This document shows positions 46,560 to 58,160 of a stretch of DNA of 64,000 nt, piece by piece (positions within the stretch are counted from its first letter, which is position 1; each line of letters opens with the position of its first letter). A program made the translations under genes and the position numbers. Source of the DNA: Gammaproteobacteria bacterium (GTDB lineage Bacteria; Pseudomonadota; Gammaproteobacteria; Steroidobacterales; Woeseiaceae); the NCBI GenBank assembly GCA_022600955.1, contig JAHZJK010000002.1, positions 1-64,000 of the forward strand, in the 5' to 3' direction. The notes below the pieces were generated by a model. It searched no databases and was not told the origin of the DNA. It saw only the letters and a list, made by a program, of their open reading frames with translations.

Positions 46560-47660
46560 TTACGTCGCTATCGTCGCTGTGATTCGAGTGTCCGCGCCTA
46601 TTCTGCGAACGTCTTTGGTGTCCAGTACCAGCCGGTCTTGCAGCCTTGACCAGGCCGGCGTTTGCAGTACCCGAAGGGTCTGGCTACCCATCATATGGGG
46701 CGCCTGATAAATCACAAGCTCATCGACGAATTTGCCCTCAAGCAAGCGGCCCGCAAGCGTCGCGCCGGCCTCAACAAGGACGTCATTGACTTCCCGTTGC
46801 GCCAACTCGGCCAGAACTGCGTCGATATCGACGCCAGCGGCGCCACTGCCGACCTGCAACACCTCGGAACCTGCATTGCGCAGCGCGGTATCATTACCGG
46901 GCTCACCGTGGCAAACCAGTGTATTCCCGGGCAGGGACAGCATCTTGGCATTCGCGGACATCCGCAGCCGCGTGTCCAGTACGACCCTGAGAGGCTGGAG
47001 TCCATTTGTATCAATTGCGTCGCTTCGCACATTGAGCGACGGATCATCTGCCAGCACCGTGCCGATACCGGTCAACACGGCGCCACTCCGCGCACGCAGC
47101 TTTTGTACGTCCGCGCGCGACTCGGCAGCCGTAATCCATTGGCTCTCGCCATCCGACATTGCGATTGCACCATCGAGACTCATCGCCAGCTTCAGGCGCA
47201 CGAAAGGACGCTGCCGAGCAACGCGTTTGATGAAACCCTGGTTCAGGTTTGCAGCGGCGGAACTCATCAGACCCACCGAAGTTTCAATACCCGCATCACG
47301 CAGTTTTTGTAGTCCGCGGCCCGCCACCGCATCCGATGGGTCAACCATCGCTGCGACAACCCGGCTGACGCCAGCGGCGACAAGTGCATCCGCGCACGGA
47401 GGAGTCCTGCCATGATGCGCGCAAGGTTCAAGTGTGATGTACGCGGTCGCGCCTCGAACATTGCCGCCCGCATTCTGCAACGCGTTTACCTCTGCGTGGC
47501 CTTCGCCAGTTTTGCAATGCCAGCCTTCGCCCAAAACCTCCCCCGCCCGCACCAGCACGCAACCCACAACAGGATTCGGATGCGCCGTGAAACGCCCGCG
47601 CTCAGCGAGGCGCAGGGCACGCGCCATGTGCACGCTGTCATTTGCGGAAAACTCGCTCAT
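46560..47660 (-). CDS. ribD: Riboflavin biosynthesis deaminase/reductase
   Basis: 366-residue bifunctional enzyme. The N-terminal zinc deaminase domain has HAEVNAL near residue 52 and PCAHHGRTPPC near 78-88. The C-terminal reductase domain has the NADPH-binding region RPFVRLKLAMSLDGAIA near 150 and VLTGIGTVLADDP near 195. It begins 2 nt after the nrdR stop, so there is no room for an FMN riboswitch between the two genes. Confidence 0.97.
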   Translation of the reverse strand: MSEFSANDSVHMARALRLAERGRFTAHPNPVVGCVLVRAGEVLGEGWHCKTGEGHAEVNALQNAGGNVRGATAYITLEPCAHHGRTPPCADALVAAGVSRVVAAMVDPSDAVAGRGLQKLRDAGIETSVGLMSSAAANLNQGFIKRVARQRPFVRLKLAMSLDGAIAMSDGESQWITAAESRADVQKLRARSGAVLTGIGTVLADDPSLNVRSDAIDTNGLQPLRVVLDTRLRMSANAKMLSLPGNTLVCHGEPGNDTALRNAGSEVLQVGSGAAGVDIDAVLAELAQREVNDVLVEAGATLAGRLLEGKFVDELVIYQAPHMMGSQTLRVLQTPAWSRLQDRLVLDTKDVRRIGADTRITATIAT

Positions 47661-47662
47661 CG

Positions 47663-48184
47663 CTATTTTTTTGATTTCTTGCCGAGCAACTCGGGCAGCA
47701 AAGACATTTGCTCGCGACTCGCAGCCGTTTCGGAAATGCGTTGCAGGCGTTTGATTTCGTCTTCGAACTCGGTGATGTCCTGGAAGCGCCGATATACCGA
47801 CGCAAAACGCACGTAGGCGACTTCGTCAAGTTCGTGCAGCTCCTGCATGACCAGTTCACCCACCAGTCGCGACGGCACTTCGCGCTCACCCATGGTGCGA
47901 AGTCTGTGGATCAGGCGGCCTATCGCCTGCTCCAGTGCATCGCTCGGCACCGGGCGCTTCTCCAGTGCGCGAACCATGCTGTAACGCAGTTTGTTCTCAT
48001 CGAACGGTTGCCGGCTGTCGTCATTCTTGACCAACCGCGGCATGACCAGCTCGGCCGTTTCGAAAGTTGTGAATCGCTCATTGCACGCCAGGCACTGACG
48101 ACGCCTGCGTATTTGACGGCCCTCACCCGCAAGACGCGAGTCGATTACTTTCGTTTCTTCGTTGGCGCAGAACGGACAGTGCAT
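47663..48184 (-). CDS. nrdR: Transcriptional repressor NrdR
   Basis: 173-residue repressor of ribonucleotide reductase genes that senses ATP/dATP. The N-terminal zinc ribbon MHCPFC...CLAC (Cys3, Cys6, Cys31, Cys34) and the ATP-cone domain ([19 protein letters not shown] onward) are intact. It lies between glyA (13 nt) and ribD (2 nt), the usual glyA-nrdR-ribD order. Its targets nrdA/nrdB are not in this window. Confidence 0.97.
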   Translation of the reverse strand: MHCPFCANEETKVIDSRLAGEGRQIRRRRQCLACNERFTTFETAELVMPRLVKNDDSRQPFDENKLRYSMVRALEKRPVPSDALEQAIGRLIHRLRTMGEREVPSRLVGELVMQELHELDEVAYVRFASVYRRFQDITEFEDEIKRLQRISETAASREQMSLLPELLGKKSKK

Positions 48185-48197
48185 TAGACGTTAGCGA

Positions 48198-49451
48198 TCA
48201 GCCGTACACCGGGAATCGTGAGCATAGCTCGAGCACCTGGTTACGTACGCGTTCGATCGATTCCCTGTTATCCAGATCGTCCAGTATATCTGCAATCCAG
48301 CCGGTAAGCTGGCGCGTCTCTTCGGTACCGAAGCCGCGGGTCGTTATTGCCGGCGTTCCAAGGCGCAGACCGCTGGTGACAAACGGTGACTGCGGGTCGT
48401 TCGGCACTGAATTCTTGTTCACCGTGATGTAGGCCTCGCCCAACGCAGCGTCCGCCGCCTTGCCGGTAATGCCTTTTTCAATAAGGCTGACGAGCATGAG
48501 GTGATTCTCGGTGCCACCCGAGATGATCGGATATCCTCGCTCCGCGAGCACAGCGGCCATCACTTTGGCGTTCTCGCAGACTTTAGCCTGGTAGCTCTTG
48601 AACTCAGGCAACAGCGCCTCCTTGAGAGCAATAGCCTTGGCCGCAATCACATGCATCAGTGGCCCACCCTGCGTACCGGGAAACACCAGCGAATTGAAGC
48701 GCTTTGTCAGCGCTTCGTTTTCACGCGCGAGAATCAGGCCACCGCGTGGTCCCCGCAGTGTCTTGTGTGTCGTCGTCGTGCAAACATCGGCATGCGGAAT
48801 CGGGCTCGGATAATGACCCGTGGCGACCAGGCCGGCGACGTGCGCCATGTCGACGAACAGGTAGGCTCCAACACTATCTGCGATTTCGCGAAAACGCGCC
48901 CAGTCGACGACTTGCGAGTACGCCGAGAAACCCGCGATGATCATCTTTGGCTGGTGCTCCGTTGCGAGTGCCTGGACATGGTCGTAATCGATCAGACCTG
49001 TTGACGTGTCCAGACCGTAGGGCACCACATTGAACAGCTTGCCCGAGAAATTGACGGGCGAACCATGCGTCAGGTGACCACCCGCATTCAAGTCCATGCC
49101 CATGATCGTGTCACCCGGCTCAACGAGCGCATGATAGACGGCAGCATTCGCTTGCGAGCCCGAGTGCGGCTGGACGTTTGCGTATGCCGCTCCAAACAGT
49201 TGTTTCGCTCGTTCTATCGCCAGCGCTTCGGCATCATCAACGAACTCACAACCGCCGTAGTAACGCTTGCCCGGATAACCCTCAGCGTACTTGTTCGTCA
49301 ACTTCGATCCCTGTGCCTGCATGACCAGAGGGCTCGTGTAGTTTTCAGAGGCGATCAGCTCAATATGCTCTTCCTGGCGTTGGCTCTCGAGCGCTATGGC
49401 TTTGGCAATATCAGGATCAAACGCTTCGAGCGTCAGCTTAGAGTCGAACAT
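48198..49451 (-). CDS. glyA: Serine hydroxymethyltransferase
   Basis: 417-residue PLP enzyme interconverting serine and glycine and charging tetrahydrofolate. The PLP lysine lies in [13 protein letters not shown] near residue 230. [14 protein letters not shown] near 35 and [10 protein letters not shown] near 65 are typical. It begins the glyA-nrdR-rib-nusB-thiL-pgpA run, 45 nt after the HDAC-like gene. Confidence 0.98.
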   Translation of the reverse strand: MFDSKLTLEAFDPDIAKAIALESQRQEEHIELIASENYTSPLVMQAQGSKLTNKYAEGYPGKRYYGGCEFVDDAEALAIERAKQLFGAAYANVQPHSGSQANAAVYHALVEPGDTIMGMDLNAGGHLTHGSPVNFSGKLFNVVPYGLDTSTGLIDYDHVQALATEHQPKMIIAGFSAYSQVVDWARFREIADSVGAYLFVDMAHVAGLVATGHYPSPIPHADVCTTTTHKTLRGPRGGLILARENEALTKRFNSLVFPGTQGGPLMHVIAAKAIALKEALLPEFKSYQAKVCENAKVMAAVLAERGYPIISGGTENHLMLVSLIEKGITGKAADAALGEAYITVNKNSVPNDPQSPFVTSGLRLGTPAITTRGFGTEETRQLTGWIADILDDLDNRESIERVRNQVLELCSRFPVYG

Positions 49452-49496
49452 AGTTACTCCGCAACGGGGGGGCCGAAAGACCGCGATCTTACCTGA

Positions 49497-50447
49497 CTAT
49501 CGCGTTTCGACAAACGACTGAACGACCCGCGTCCAGGCACGCGCCAGATTGCTGCGATTGTAGCCTCCACCACCCGTAGCAATGATACGACCGGAACAGT
49601 GCTTGTCAGCGAGCCTGCACAGGGACGAAGCCGCATAGGCATGCGCTTCCTCGGTCCAACAGAGATGGGTAATCGGGTCACCCTCAAGGCTGTCTGCGCC
49701 AGCCTGCATCAGAATGAACTCGGGTTTTGCGGCATCGATATAGCTTTCGACCTGGGTCCAGGCACGATGAAAATCTCCGTCATCAGCGCCTGGCGCGATC
49801 GGTATGTTCAGCTTGGTTCCCCGCGCCCGACCGCTGCCCGTCTCGCTGGCCGCCCCAGTACCCGGGTAGAGATACTGCCCATCCTCATGAATATCCGCGA
49901 ATATCAGGTCGGGGTCACCCTCGAACCCGTAGAACATTCCGTCGCCATGGTGAGCGTCGATATCGACGTAGGCAATGCGTCGAAGGCCGAATTCCTTGCG
50001 CAAATATTCTGCGGCGATACCGCAATCATTAAATACACAAAATCCGGCAGCACGATCGCGGGCCGCGTGGTGCAGACCGGCGATCGGGATGAATGCGCGC
50101 CGATAATTGTTGTGCATGACTTCGTCGACGGCGCACAACACAGCGCCGACCACGGCAGATGCCGCATCGTAGATCCCCGGCACGGCAGGCGTATCGCCAT
50201 CATCCAGCCAGCCTTTGCCGATTGCGGACAGCCGTGACACCTTGTCGATGTAGTCTGCGGTGTGGAACAGCGCCAGCTCATCGACCAGCGCCGGGCGCGG
50301 ATGCCCGTAGTCGATAGCGCCTTCGAGACCTGCCCGGTCGAGTTCCTTTTGAAACACGTCGTGGCGGTCGGTACCGAACGGGTGTGGATCGCCAAAGCCG
50401 TAGGCGGCAATCTCTTCCCCGCGATAAACAAGCACGTTTTCGCTCAT
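49497..50447 (-). CDS. Histone deacetylase-like / acetylpolyamine amidohydrolase family protein
   Basis: 316-residue zinc hydrolase of the class II HDAC / AcuC / polyamine deacetylase superfamily. Catalytic features are present: GLHHAARDRAAGFCVFNDCGIA near residue 120, zinc ligands in VDIDAHHGDGMFYGF near 155, and QAGADSLEGDP near 250, with a final GGGGYN near 290. Bacterial members deacetylate acetylpolyamines, acetylated lysines or acetoin-pathway proteins; the substrate is not predictable here. It diverges from ettA across 72 nt and precedes glyA. Confidence 0.9.
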   Translation of the reverse strand: MSENVLVYRGEEIAAYGFGDPHPFGTDRHDVFQKELDRAGLEGAIDYGHPRPALVDELALFHTADYIDKVSRLSAIGKGWLDDGDTPAVPGIYDAASAVVGAVLCAVDEVMHNNYRRAFIPIAGLHHAARDRAAGFCVFNDCGIAAEYLRKEFGLRRIAYVDIDAHHGDGMFYGFEGDPDLIFADIHEDGQYLYPGTGAASETGSGRARGTKLNIPIAPGADDGDFHRAWTQVESYIDAAKPEFILMQAGADSLEGDPITHLCWTEEAHAYAASSLCRLADKHCSGRIIATGGGGYNRSNLARAWTRVVQSFVETR

Positions 50448-50519
50448 TAGAGCCTTATCGTTCTTTGCTTGTGGGTGAGCATACCGGATAATGCGCGCTT
50501 CTCAATCATTGGGCGCACC

Positions 50520-52193
50520 ATGGCACAGTACATCTACACAATGAATCGCGTTGCGAAGGTCGTTCCACCGAAGCGCTACCTCATTCGCGACATATCCCTG
50601 TCCTTCTACCCGGGCGCCAAGATCGGAGTCCTCGGACTGAATGGCTCTGGCAAATCGACGCTGATGCGCATCATGGCCGGTCTGGACACTGAAATCGACG
50701 GCGAGGCACGCCCGCAACCCGGCATCAAGATTGGCTATCTGTCTCAGGAACCCGAGCTCGACGCCAGCAAGGATGTGCGCGGCAATGTCGAAGAAGGCCT
50801 CGGCGAGACCATCGAACTGTTAAACCGATTTAACGAGATCAGCATGAAGTTCGCCGAGCCAATGGAAGACGACGAAATGAATGCGTTGCTCGAGGAACAG
50901 GGCAAGTTGCAGGATGCGATTGACTCGGCCGGAGGTTGGGAAGTTGACCGCAAGCTGGAAATTGCCGCGGATGCACTACGTCTGCCGCCCTGGGATGCAG
51001 ACGTCACCAAGTTGTCCGGCGGCGAGCGCCGACGTGTCGCGCTGTGTCGCTTGCTCCTGTCGCAACCTGATATGTTGCTGCTCGACGAGCCGACCAACCA
51101 TCTCGACGCCGAGTCCGTTGCGTGGCTGGAACGCTTCCTCGATGAATATCCGAGCACCGTGATTGCTGTAACGCATGATCGCTACTTCCTGGACAACGTT
51201 GCTGGCTGGATTCTCGAGCTCGACCGTGGGCACGGCATCCCGTACGAAGGCAATTACTCTAGCTGGCTCGAACAGAAGGAAGCCCGCCTCAAGACGGAGG
51301 AATCGACTGAAAAGGCGCGCCAGAAGGCGATGGCCAGCGAGCTCGAATGGGTGCGCAGCAATCCAAAAGGCCGCCAGGCGAAGTCCAAGGCTCGTTTGCG
51401 ACAGTTCGAGGAAATCTCGTCACCGTCGTATCAGTCGCGCAACGAAACCAACGAGATCTACATACCGCCTGGTCCGAGACTCGGCGACGTCGTGCTCGAA
51501 GTCGATGACCTTAAAAAGGGCTTCGGCGACAAGTTGCTTATCGACGGATTGAGTTTTCAACTCCCGCCTGGCGGCATCGTCGGCGTGATCGGCCCGAACG
51601 GCGCAGGCAAGACGACAATGTTCCGAATGATCACTGGCGAAGAAACGCCCGACAGTGGCTCTATTCGGCTTGGCGATACCGTTGAACTTGCCAGCGTCGA
51701 CCAGTCTCGCGACAGCCTCAACGACGAGAAAACAGTATGGGAAGAGATTTCCGACGGACTGGATATGATTAAGGTTGGGAATTACGAGACCTCGTCACGC
51801 GCTTACGTTGGACGTTTCAACTTCCGCGGCCAGGACCAGCAGAAGAAAATCGGATTGCTCTCCGGCGGTGAGCGCAATCGTGTACATCTCGCCAAGATGC
51901 TGCGCTCAGGTGGCAACCTGTTGCTACTCGACGAGCCGACCAACGACCTTGACGTGGAAACGCTGCGCGCGCTGGAGGAAGCCCTGCTTGAGTTTCCAGG
52001 TTCCGCTATCGTGATATCGCATGATCGCTGGTTTCTGGATCGTATCGCGACGCACATACTGGCCTTCGAAGGTAACAGCGAAGTAGTCTGGTTTGCCGGA
52101 AACTATGCGGACTACGAAGAAGACCGAAAACGGCGCCTGGGTGCTGATGCGGTCAATCCGCACCGGATTAAATACAAAAGACTGGAAGGCTGA
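50520..52193 (+). CDS. ettA: Energy-dependent translational throttle protein EttA (ABC-F)
   Basis: 557-residue soluble ABC-F ATPase that binds the ribosomal E site and gates entry into elongation according to ATP/ADP. Two ABC cassettes are visible: Walker [10 protein letters not shown] near residue 39 and GPNGAGKTT near 360, signatures LSGGERRRV and LSGGERNRV, and two LLDEPTN Walker B motifs. The arm and linker between them and the C-terminal RIKYK tail fit EttA. The start at 50520 ([11 protein letters not shown]) is the family's standard N-terminus; the longer frame from 50469 is rejected. Confidence 0.97.
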   Translation: MAQYIYTMNRVAKVVPPKRYLIRDISLSFYPGAKIGVLGLNGSGKSTLMRIMAGLDTEIDGEARPQPGIKIGYLSQEPELDASKDVRGNVEEGLGETIELLNRFNEISMKFAEPMEDDEMNALLEEQGKLQDAIDSAGGWEVDRKLEIAADALRLPPWDADVTKLSGGERRRVALCRLLLSQPDMLLLDEPTNHLDAESVAWLERFLDEYPSTVIAVTHDRYFLDNVAGWILELDRGHGIPYEGNYSSWLEQKEARLKTEESTEKARQKAMASELEWVRSNPKGRQAKSKARLRQFEEISSPSYQSRNETNEIYIPPGPRLGDVVLEVDDLKKGFGDKLLIDGLSFQLPPGGIVGVIGPNGAGKTTMFRMITGEETPDSGSIRLGDTVELASVDQSRDSLNDEKTVWEEISDGLDMIKVGNYETSSRAYVGRFNFRGQDQQKKIGLLSGGERNRVHLAKMLRSGGNLLLLDEPTNDLDVETLRALEEALLEFPGSAIVISHDRWFLDRIATHILAFEGNSEVVWFAGNYADYEEDRKRRLGADAVNPHRIKYKRLEG

Positions 52194-52213
52194 AACACGA
52201 CGGAGAGCACTCG

Positions 52214-52870
52214 ATGAATTTACTCTTGACCGCCAGTACCGTATTTACGCTCATCGCGTTGTTCTTCGTATTTTCGATGATGCGGCACCTGCGCCGTCGG
52301 CGACCTCTCCGTGCGACCGGGTCGCTGGCCGGCGGCGTCGCATCTGCATCAGTTGGCGGCGCCAGTATTTTGCTGGCTTTCAGCTACTACGGCTACGGTC
52401 GGCTGGTCGATGAGCAGATCGTCAGCCAGATAGAATTCCGGCAATCAATGCCGGGGGAGTACGTCGCCCGGATCATGGTCGATGGCCGGACCGATCGCAG
52501 CTTCGCGCTGCGTGGCGACGAGTGGCAAATGGACGCGCGCGTTATCAACTGGAAACCACCGGCAACACTGCTCGGGCTCGACCCGATTTATCAACTCGAC
52601 AGGATCAGCGGTCGCTACTCGGACGTTGATGACGAAATGCTTGAGCCACGCACGGTTTACTCATTGTCCGACGCCCCTCCGCTCGACGTATGGCAGGTGG
52701 CGCGCAAGTTTCCCGTATTGATGCCCGGCGTCGACGCGTACTACGGAACGGCAACCTACTTGCCGATGGCGCACGGCGCGCGCTTCGAAATTTCGCTGAC
52801 GCGGACAGCACTGGTCGCGCGGCCGCTAAACGACGAGGCACGTACGGCAGTGGGTCAGTGGGGGCAGTAA
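52214..52870 (+). CDS. Uncharacterised membrane-anchored protein
   Basis: 218 residues. Two hydrophobic segments (about residues 4-22 and 40-62) flank a short basic stretch RHLRRRRPLR; the remaining 155 residues should be periplasmic, with many Tyr/Arg and no Cys. Relatives are often labelled only as possible cation/multidrug efflux components, a weak label: there are too few helices for a transporter. It starts 20 nt after ettA on the same strand and may be co-transcribed. Function unknown. Confidence 0.75.
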   Translation: MNLLLTASTVFTLIALFFVFSMMRHLRRRRPLRATGSLAGGVASASVGGASILLAFSYYGYGRLVDEQIVSQIEFRQSMPGEYVARIMVDGRTDRSFALRGDEWQMDARVINWKPPATLLGLDPIYQLDRISGRYSDVDDEMLEPRTVYSLSDAPPLDVWQVARKFPVLMPGVDAYYGTATYLPMAHGARFEISLTRTALVARPLNDEARTAVGQWGQ

Positions 52871-52995
52871 AATTCACAGATTATGTTAATCCGAAGCGGT
52901 CAGTAAAAGAACTTGGTGCATACTGAAAGTCGCTGATTAGACTAATAAAAACATCACCGATTAATGATGGTGAGCAGCGCGTTAATCAGGGCGAA

Positions 52996-53685
52996 ATGTC
53001 GATCATATTAGACAAGGAACATGGGATAGAAAACGAACTCGAGGAGCGTATCGGCCTCGAGTGTCCCTACTGTGGCGTGTACGCGCACATGAGCCCTCAA
53101 TCGGTCCCTGATGCCGCCTCGTTACTACGCGACAAACCGAAACACGTTGGTCTCGTCTATCAGTGCGATGCTTGCCACGCGCCGGTATTTCTGCGCTTTG
53201 CCGTGCGCGAGTACACAGAGAATCGTGTCGAGTTGCTGCGCAACTTTATCGAGCTGGAACGACCGAAAGAACGCTTCGCGTTCTCTTATCTGCCGCGTGA
53301 TACCGAAGTTCTGTTTCGTGAAGCGCTCAATTGCTACTCCAACAACAGTTTTAACGCGTTCGCCTCAATGTGCCGGCGCGCGGCGAAAAGTGCGTTCGTT
53401 GCTCTGGGCGAAGGCGGAAAACTGCGCGCGTTCGAAGAAGTTCTCGCTGCACAGGATATCGCCGGCATTGACGATGAAACTTTTGCGCCTATCAAAGCAG
53501 TTCTGTTTGGCAGCGGGCAACACGAAGACCTGCCAATGCTGAGCCGGGCTCAGGCCGGCATACTGCTGGAAGTTCTCAAGGACATGTTCTATCAGTGCTT
53601 CGTACGCCGCGGTAAACTCACACGCGCTCTTAAGGTGCGGCGATTCTTCGTTACGGAACAGCAGAACTCTCTTCAGTCTGCCTGA
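52996..53685 (+). CDS. DUF4145-like zinc-ribbon protein
   Basis: 229-residue soluble protein. A CxxC pair near residue 24 (LECPYCGVY) and another near 55 (YQCDACHAPV) suggest an N-terminal zinc ribbon. The C-terminal half (about 95-205) is helical and resembles the DUF4145 fold (RDTEVLFREALNCYSNNSFNAFASMC). No catalytic motif is recognised. The upstream gap of 125 nt after the preceding gene is AT-rich (several TTAATGA-type stretches) but no clear promoter is seen. It converges with the next gene with a 13-nt overlap. Confidence 0.75.
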   Translation: MSIILDKEHGIENELEERIGLECPYCGVYAHMSPQSVPDAASLLRDKPKHVGLVYQCDACHAPVFLRFAVREYTENRVELLRNFIELERPKERFAFSYLPRDTEVLFREALNCYSNNSFNAFASMCRRAAKSAFVALGEGGKLRAFEEVLAAQDIAGIDDETFAPIKAVLFGSGQHEDLPMLSRAQAGILLEVLKDMFYQCFVRRGKLTRALKVRRFFVTEQQNSLQSA

Positions 53686-54242
53686 AAAGAGATTGAGTGA
53701 ATGCTCTCGACGGGGTGGATATCCACCGCGCGCAAATCAGGCTCGTAGAGGAAGACCCATTGCCCGGTCGTACCAAGCAATGTCGATCGAACCGATGCCT
53801 CACCGTCCGAAAACTCCACGTTCACAGTTTTCCCTTCACCCGCTTTGACGTCGCGAGCCTGCGCCGTCGCGTAGCTATAGATAAAAACCAGCACCATAAA
53901 CAGCGCGGTAAAGTTGTTGACCATCCGGTAACGCGGCGAGCCGTACCAGGCCAGCCAGCGACGCAAATCTTTACGCCCCGCCTTGCGGCTCGACGCATTG
54001 TCGAGCAAGACCAGAACGACTGAAACAAACACGAGCGCCCACGTTAGCGGCTCTTTCAGAGAGGCCAGAAGGAAATCGCTGATCTGGGCGTAGTTAAAAA
54101 CGTTGACATCGAAGTGCCTGAGGAATGCCCAGGAATAGAACATACCGATGACCGACGCTGCGACGTAAAACGCAGACACCAGCAACGCAGGGTGCTTCTG
54201 AAATAGATCAACAACCCAATGTCGTGCGCGCGCCTCGTTCAT
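53673..54242 (-). CDS. Uncharacterised inner-membrane protein
   Basis: 189 residues with three predicted transmembrane helices (about 20-40, 63-82 and 110-128) and a C-terminal extracytoplasmic region (about 130-189) rich in beta-type residues (VNVEFSDGEASVRSTLLG, WVFLYEP). No family is recognised. It starts 4 nt after the purL stop on the same strand, so it is probably a tail gene of the purL transcript. It converges on the zinc-ribbon gene. Confidence 0.75.
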   Translation of the reverse strand: MNEARARHWVVDLFQKHPALLVSAFYVAASVIGMFYSWAFLRHFDVNVFNYAQISDFLLASLKEPLTWALVFVSVVLVLLDNASSRKAGRKDLRRWLAWYGSPRYRMVNNFTALFMVLVFIYSYATAQARDVKAGEGKTVNVEFSDGEASVRSTLLGTTGQWVFLYEPDLRAVDIHPVESIHSISFQAD

Positions 54243-54246
54243 AGAC

Positions 54247-57200
54247 TTACGCTACCACAGCTCGTGCATTGCGGAACATGTGCATCCACGGCCCCTCTTC
54301 ACCCCAGTTGCCCGGGTGCCAGGAGTTTTGCCGCGTCATCGCGACGCGCTCCGGGTGCGGCATCATGATCGTGACGCGGCCATCTTCGTTACTCAGTCCG
54401 CAAATGCCATCTGTGGACCCGTTCGGATTGGCGGGGTAAGTATCGGCAACTTCGCCGTAATTATCCACGTAACGTGTCGCCACGGTGTAGGAGGATGAAT
54501 AGCGCGCGGCATCATCCGCGAACACGGCCCGGCCTTCTCCGTGGGACGTTGCTATCGGCAACCGGGACCCGGCCATTCCCTGCAAGAACAGAGAAGGACT
54601 TTCTACAACTTCGACAAGACTCAAACGTGCTTCAAACTGCTCCGAATTGTTACGCAGAAAGCGTGGCCAGTTTTCGGCGCCTGGGATCAGCTCACTAAGA
54701 TGCGACAGCATCTGGCAACCATTGCAGACGCCCAGCGCGAACGAATCGCCGCGCTCGAAAAAAGCGGCAAACTGGTCGCGCGTTCGAGAATGGTACAGGA
54801 TCGACTTAGCCCAGCCACCACCCGCGCCGAGGACATCGCCGAACGAAAAACCGCCGCAAGCGACGAGTCCCTGATAGTCCGCGAGCGTATCCCGACCACT
54901 CAGGAGGTCGCTCATGTGCACATCGACTGCACTGAAACCCGCGCGCATGAACGCTGCGGCCATTTCGTACTGACTGTTCACACCCTGCTCGCGCAAAATC
55001 GCGACCCTGGGCTTCGCGCCCCGGCGCAAGGATCTCGAAACATTGTCGGAAGGATCGAACGATAACTCAGCATTGAGTCCCGGGTCCTTGTCATCGAGAA
55101 TACGGTCAAACTCCTGTTTGGCCGTTGTCGGATTGTCTCGCAATGCCTGAATGCGGTAGCTCATCTCTGACCACTCACGCTGCATCGCAGCACGCTCAAG
55201 ACTCAGTACGGTCTCGTCGCCGTTGCGAACCACCAGGCTGGCTTGTTTTTCAACACGCCCAACTGCTTCTGCCGAGATACCGTGGCGGTCCAACACCATT
55301 TGCACCTGCGCAAGTTTCTTCTTTTCAACCTGTACGACGGCACCCAGTTCCTCATTGAACAGCTGACGCAATAGATCAACATTTGAACCCTCAAGACTCA
55401 ATGTAACGCCCAGACGACTGGCAAAAATCATTTCGGCCACGGTTGCCAGCAAACCACCGTCGCTGCGGTCGTGATACGCGAGCAACATGCCGCGTGAATT
55501 CATTTCCTGAATCGCCGCAAAGAATCCGACCAGGCGCTGCGGATCATCAAGGTCCGGCGTGCGACCACCAGTACGCCGATATGCCTGCAGCAGGCAGGAC
55601 CCGCCCATGCGATTAGCACCATTGCCGAGATCAAGATGCAGCAAGTAACTCGTATCTTCAGTGTCCTGCAGTTCAGGTGTCAGGTGCTGTGTCACGTCAG
55701 ATACGGGTGCGAACGCGGTGACAATCAGTGACACCGGTGCAACCACCTGCATCTCCTGGCCGGATTCCTGCCAACGCGTGCGCATCGACATGGAGTCTTT
55801 GCCTACGGGAATTGCCACACCGATGTCGCGACACAATTCGTCGCCGACGGCCTGCACCGTGTCAAACAAATTCGCGTCTTCGCCGGGATGACCTGCCGCA
55901 GCCATCCAGTTTGCGGACAAGCGAATGTCACTGAGATTATTGATCGGCGCCGCAGCGATGTTGGTTATCGATTCCGCTACGGCCATGCGGCCGGAAGCCG
56001 GCGCATTGGTCACCGCAAGCGGCGTGCGCTCGCCCATCGACATCGCCTCACCGGTCGTGCTGTCGAAGCCGGACGCCGTAATGGCGACATCGCTGACCGG
56101 AACCTGCCAGCGTCCTACCAACTGGTCGCGCGCGCTCAATCCACCAACGGTGCGATCGCCAATGTGAATCAGGAACGATTTGTCGGCGACTGCCGGGAAT
56201 CGCAGCACACGCAGCGCCGCTTCTGACAGATCTATGCCATCAAGGTCCAGCGCCTCCTCTGGTAATAGGGATCGACGCACATCGCGTTCCATTTTCGGCG
56301 GATTACCCAGCAACATTTGCATCGGCATATCGACGACCCGGTTATCGAAGTCACGATCGTTCACGGTGAGATTGCCGTCACCGGTCAAAGTGCCAATCAC
56401 AGAGACAGGACAACGTTCACGCTCACAAAGTTCTTTGAACTCGCCAATGCGATCCTGACCGATGATCAGAACGTAGCGCTCCTGTGCTTCGTTGCACCAG
56501 ATCCCCATCGGCGACATACCGGGTTCTGCATTGTCGACCTCGCGCAGCTCGATTTCAGCACCGTGCTGACTGTGGTCTACGGCCTCCGGCACTGCATTCG
56601 ACAGACCGCCCGCCCCGACGTCATGAATCAGCAACACAGGGCTGGCATCGCCCATCGCCCAGCAACGATCGATGACTTCCTGTGCTCGCCGCTCCATCTC
56701 CGGGTTGCCGCGCTGCACGGATGCAAAATCCAGGTCGGCGCTCGAGGTTCCGCTGGCCAGTGAAGATGCTGCGCCACCACCGAGACCGATCAACATCGCC
56801 GGTCCGCCGATAATTACGACCTTGGCGCCGACTGGCACGTCAATCTTGTTGGCGTGCTCTGCCCGCACATTGCCGACACCACCGGCGATCATTATCGGCT
56901 TGTGGTAACCACGAATTTCGCTATCGGGCAGTCCCGGGTAGTGACTCTCGAATGTACGGAAATACCCCGCGAGGTTAGGTCGGCCAAATTCGTTGTTAAA
57001 CGCTGCCCCGCCCAGCGGCCCCTCGATCATGATGTCGAGTGGTGACGCAAGGTGTTCAGGATGCGGGAAGTCGCCTTCCCAGGGCTGTGCAAAACCCGGA
57101 ATCCGCAAGTGCGAAACCGTGAAACCCGTGAGTCCGGCTTTCGGTTTGGCGCCAAGTCCGGTCGCGCCTTCGTCGCGAATCTCGCCGCCAGAACCCGTCG

Positions 57201-58125
57201 CAGCACCTGGAAAGGGTGAAATAGCTGTCGGGTGATTGTGCGTCTCGACCTTCATGAGGATATGAATGGCTTCGTCGCTGTACGTGAACTCACGATCGGC
57301 GGGCGACGGCATCAGTCGCGCGCCATCCCATCCCGCAATGACAGCCGCATTGTCGCTGTACGCCGAAATTACGCCCTCAGGCGTTTTCTCCGTGGTCGAC
57401 TTGATCATGCCGAACAAGCGCTTGTCCTGCCGCTCGCCATCGATAACCCAACTCGCGTTGAATATCTTGTGTCGGCAGTGCTCCGAATTCGCTTGCGCGA
57501 ACATCATCAGCTCGGCGTCGGTCGGATCGCGCTGCAGTCCCTCGTAACTTGCAACGAGGTAGTCGATCTCATCACCACTCAACGCGAGTCCAAGCTCTGA
57601 ATTGGCCGAGACCAAAGCTTTGCGCCCTTCCTCTGCAAGTGGAATGCTGACGACCGGTGCTGGTTCGTGATGCTCGAAAAGTGCGGCGGCCTGCTCGCCA
57701 TTTGCAAATACCGCATCCGTCATGCGGTCACTTAGCAGCGGTGCAAGCGCCAGCAGATCTGTCTCTTCGGACTTGCCAGTGAACTTGATGCCGTAGCAGA
57801 TACCGCGCTCAATGCGCGCAACTGCATCCACGTCACAGGCATTGGCAATATCGGTCGCTTTCGAGGACCAGGGTGAAATAGTGCCGGGACGCGGCACAAC
57901 AATGAGAGTCCTAGCACCCTTGCTCAATGCGCCAGGCTTGTCGCCTGACATCAACAGCGCGTTCAGGCGCGAACGCTCCTGTCTGGATAATTCGGCGCTG
58001 GTATCAACGAAATACACGAAGCGCGCGGAAACAGAATCGACACGCTCATCTGCCCGTTTCAGGGTACGGGTCAGCTTGGCAACGCGGAAGTCGGAAAGAG
58101 CCGGTTGCCCGGGCAGTTCAAGCAT
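54247..58125 (-). CDS. purL: Phosphoribosylformylglycinamidine synthase, single chain
   Basis: 1292-residue enzyme for the fourth step of purine synthesis, in the large single-polypeptide form typical of gammaproteobacteria. Domains in order are an N-terminal PurS-like part, the linker, two ATP-grasp-like PurM-fold repeats ([20 protein letters not shown] near residue 297; [17 protein letters not shown]) and a C-terminal class I glutaminase with nucleophile Cys in GVCNGCQML near 1140 and His/Glu in MPHPERV near 1265. No truncation. Confidence 0.98.
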   Translation of the reverse strand: MLELPGQPALSDFRVAKLTRTLKRADERVDSVSARFVYFVDTSAELSRQERSRLNALLMSGDKPGALSKGARTLIVVPRPGTISPWSSKATDIANACDVDAVARIERGICYGIKFTGKSEETDLLALAPLLSDRMTDAVFANGEQAAALFEHHEPAPVVSIPLAEEGRKALVSANSELGLALSGDEIDYLVASYEGLQRDPTDAELMMFAQANSEHCRHKIFNASWVIDGERQDKRLFGMIKSTTEKTPEGVISAYSDNAAVIAGWDGARLMPSPADREFTYSDEAIHILMKVETHNHPTAISPFPGAATGSGGEIRDEGATGLGAKPKAGLTGFTVSHLRIPGFAQPWEGDFPHPEHLASPLDIMIEGPLGGAAFNNEFGRPNLAGYFRTFESHYPGLPDSEIRGYHKPIMIAGGVGNVRAEHANKIDVPVGAKVVIIGGPAMLIGLGGGAASSLASGTSSADLDFASVQRGNPEMERRAQEVIDRCWAMGDASPVLLIHDVGAGGLSNAVPEAVDHSQHGAEIELREVDNAEPGMSPMGIWCNEAQERYVLIIGQDRIGEFKELCERERCPVSVIGTLTGDGNLTVNDRDFDNRVVDMPMQMLLGNPPKMERDVRRSLLPEEALDLDGIDLSEAALRVLRFPAVADKSFLIHIGDRTVGGLSARDQLVGRWQVPVSDVAITASGFDSTTGEAMSMGERTPLAVTNAPASGRMAVAESITNIAAAPINNLSDIRLSANWMAAAGHPGEDANLFDTVQAVGDELCRDIGVAIPVGKDSMSMRTRWQESGQEMQVVAPVSLIVTAFAPVSDVTQHLTPELQDTEDTSYLLHLDLGNGANRMGGSCLLQAYRRTGGRTPDLDDPQRLVGFFAAIQEMNSRGMLLAYHDRSDGGLLATVAEMIFASRLGVTLSLEGSNVDLLRQLFNEELGAVVQVEKKKLAQVQMVLDRHGISAEAVGRVEKQASLVVRNGDETVLSLERAAMQREWSEMSYRIQALRDNPTTAKQEFDRILDDKDPGLNAELSFDPSDNVSRSLRRGAKPRVAILREQGVNSQYEMAAAFMRAGFSAVDVHMSDLLSGRDTLADYQGLVACGGFSFGDVLGAGGGWAKSILYHSRTRDQFAAFFERGDSFALGVCNGCQMLSHLSELIPGAENWPRFLRNNSEQFEARLSLVEVVESPSLFLQGMAGSRLPIATSHGEGRAVFADDAARYSSSYTVATRYVDNYGEVADTYPANPNGSTDGICGLSNEDGRVTIMMPHPERVAMTRQNSWHPGNWGEEGPWMHMFRNARAVVA

Positions 58126-58160
58126 AATTCGAAGGAGTCCGGGGCGAAAACGGGATGATA

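Noticed and set aside
47655-47665. FMN riboswitch before the rib operon
   Set aside because: nrdR and ribD are 2 nt apart and no RFN-type structure is visible upstream of glyA; a riboswitch, if any, is elsewhere.
47412-47816. Frame with a possible signal peptide opposite ribD and nrdR
   Set aside because: Entirely antisense to two well-conserved genes; the hydrophobic run comes from the reverse of ribD.
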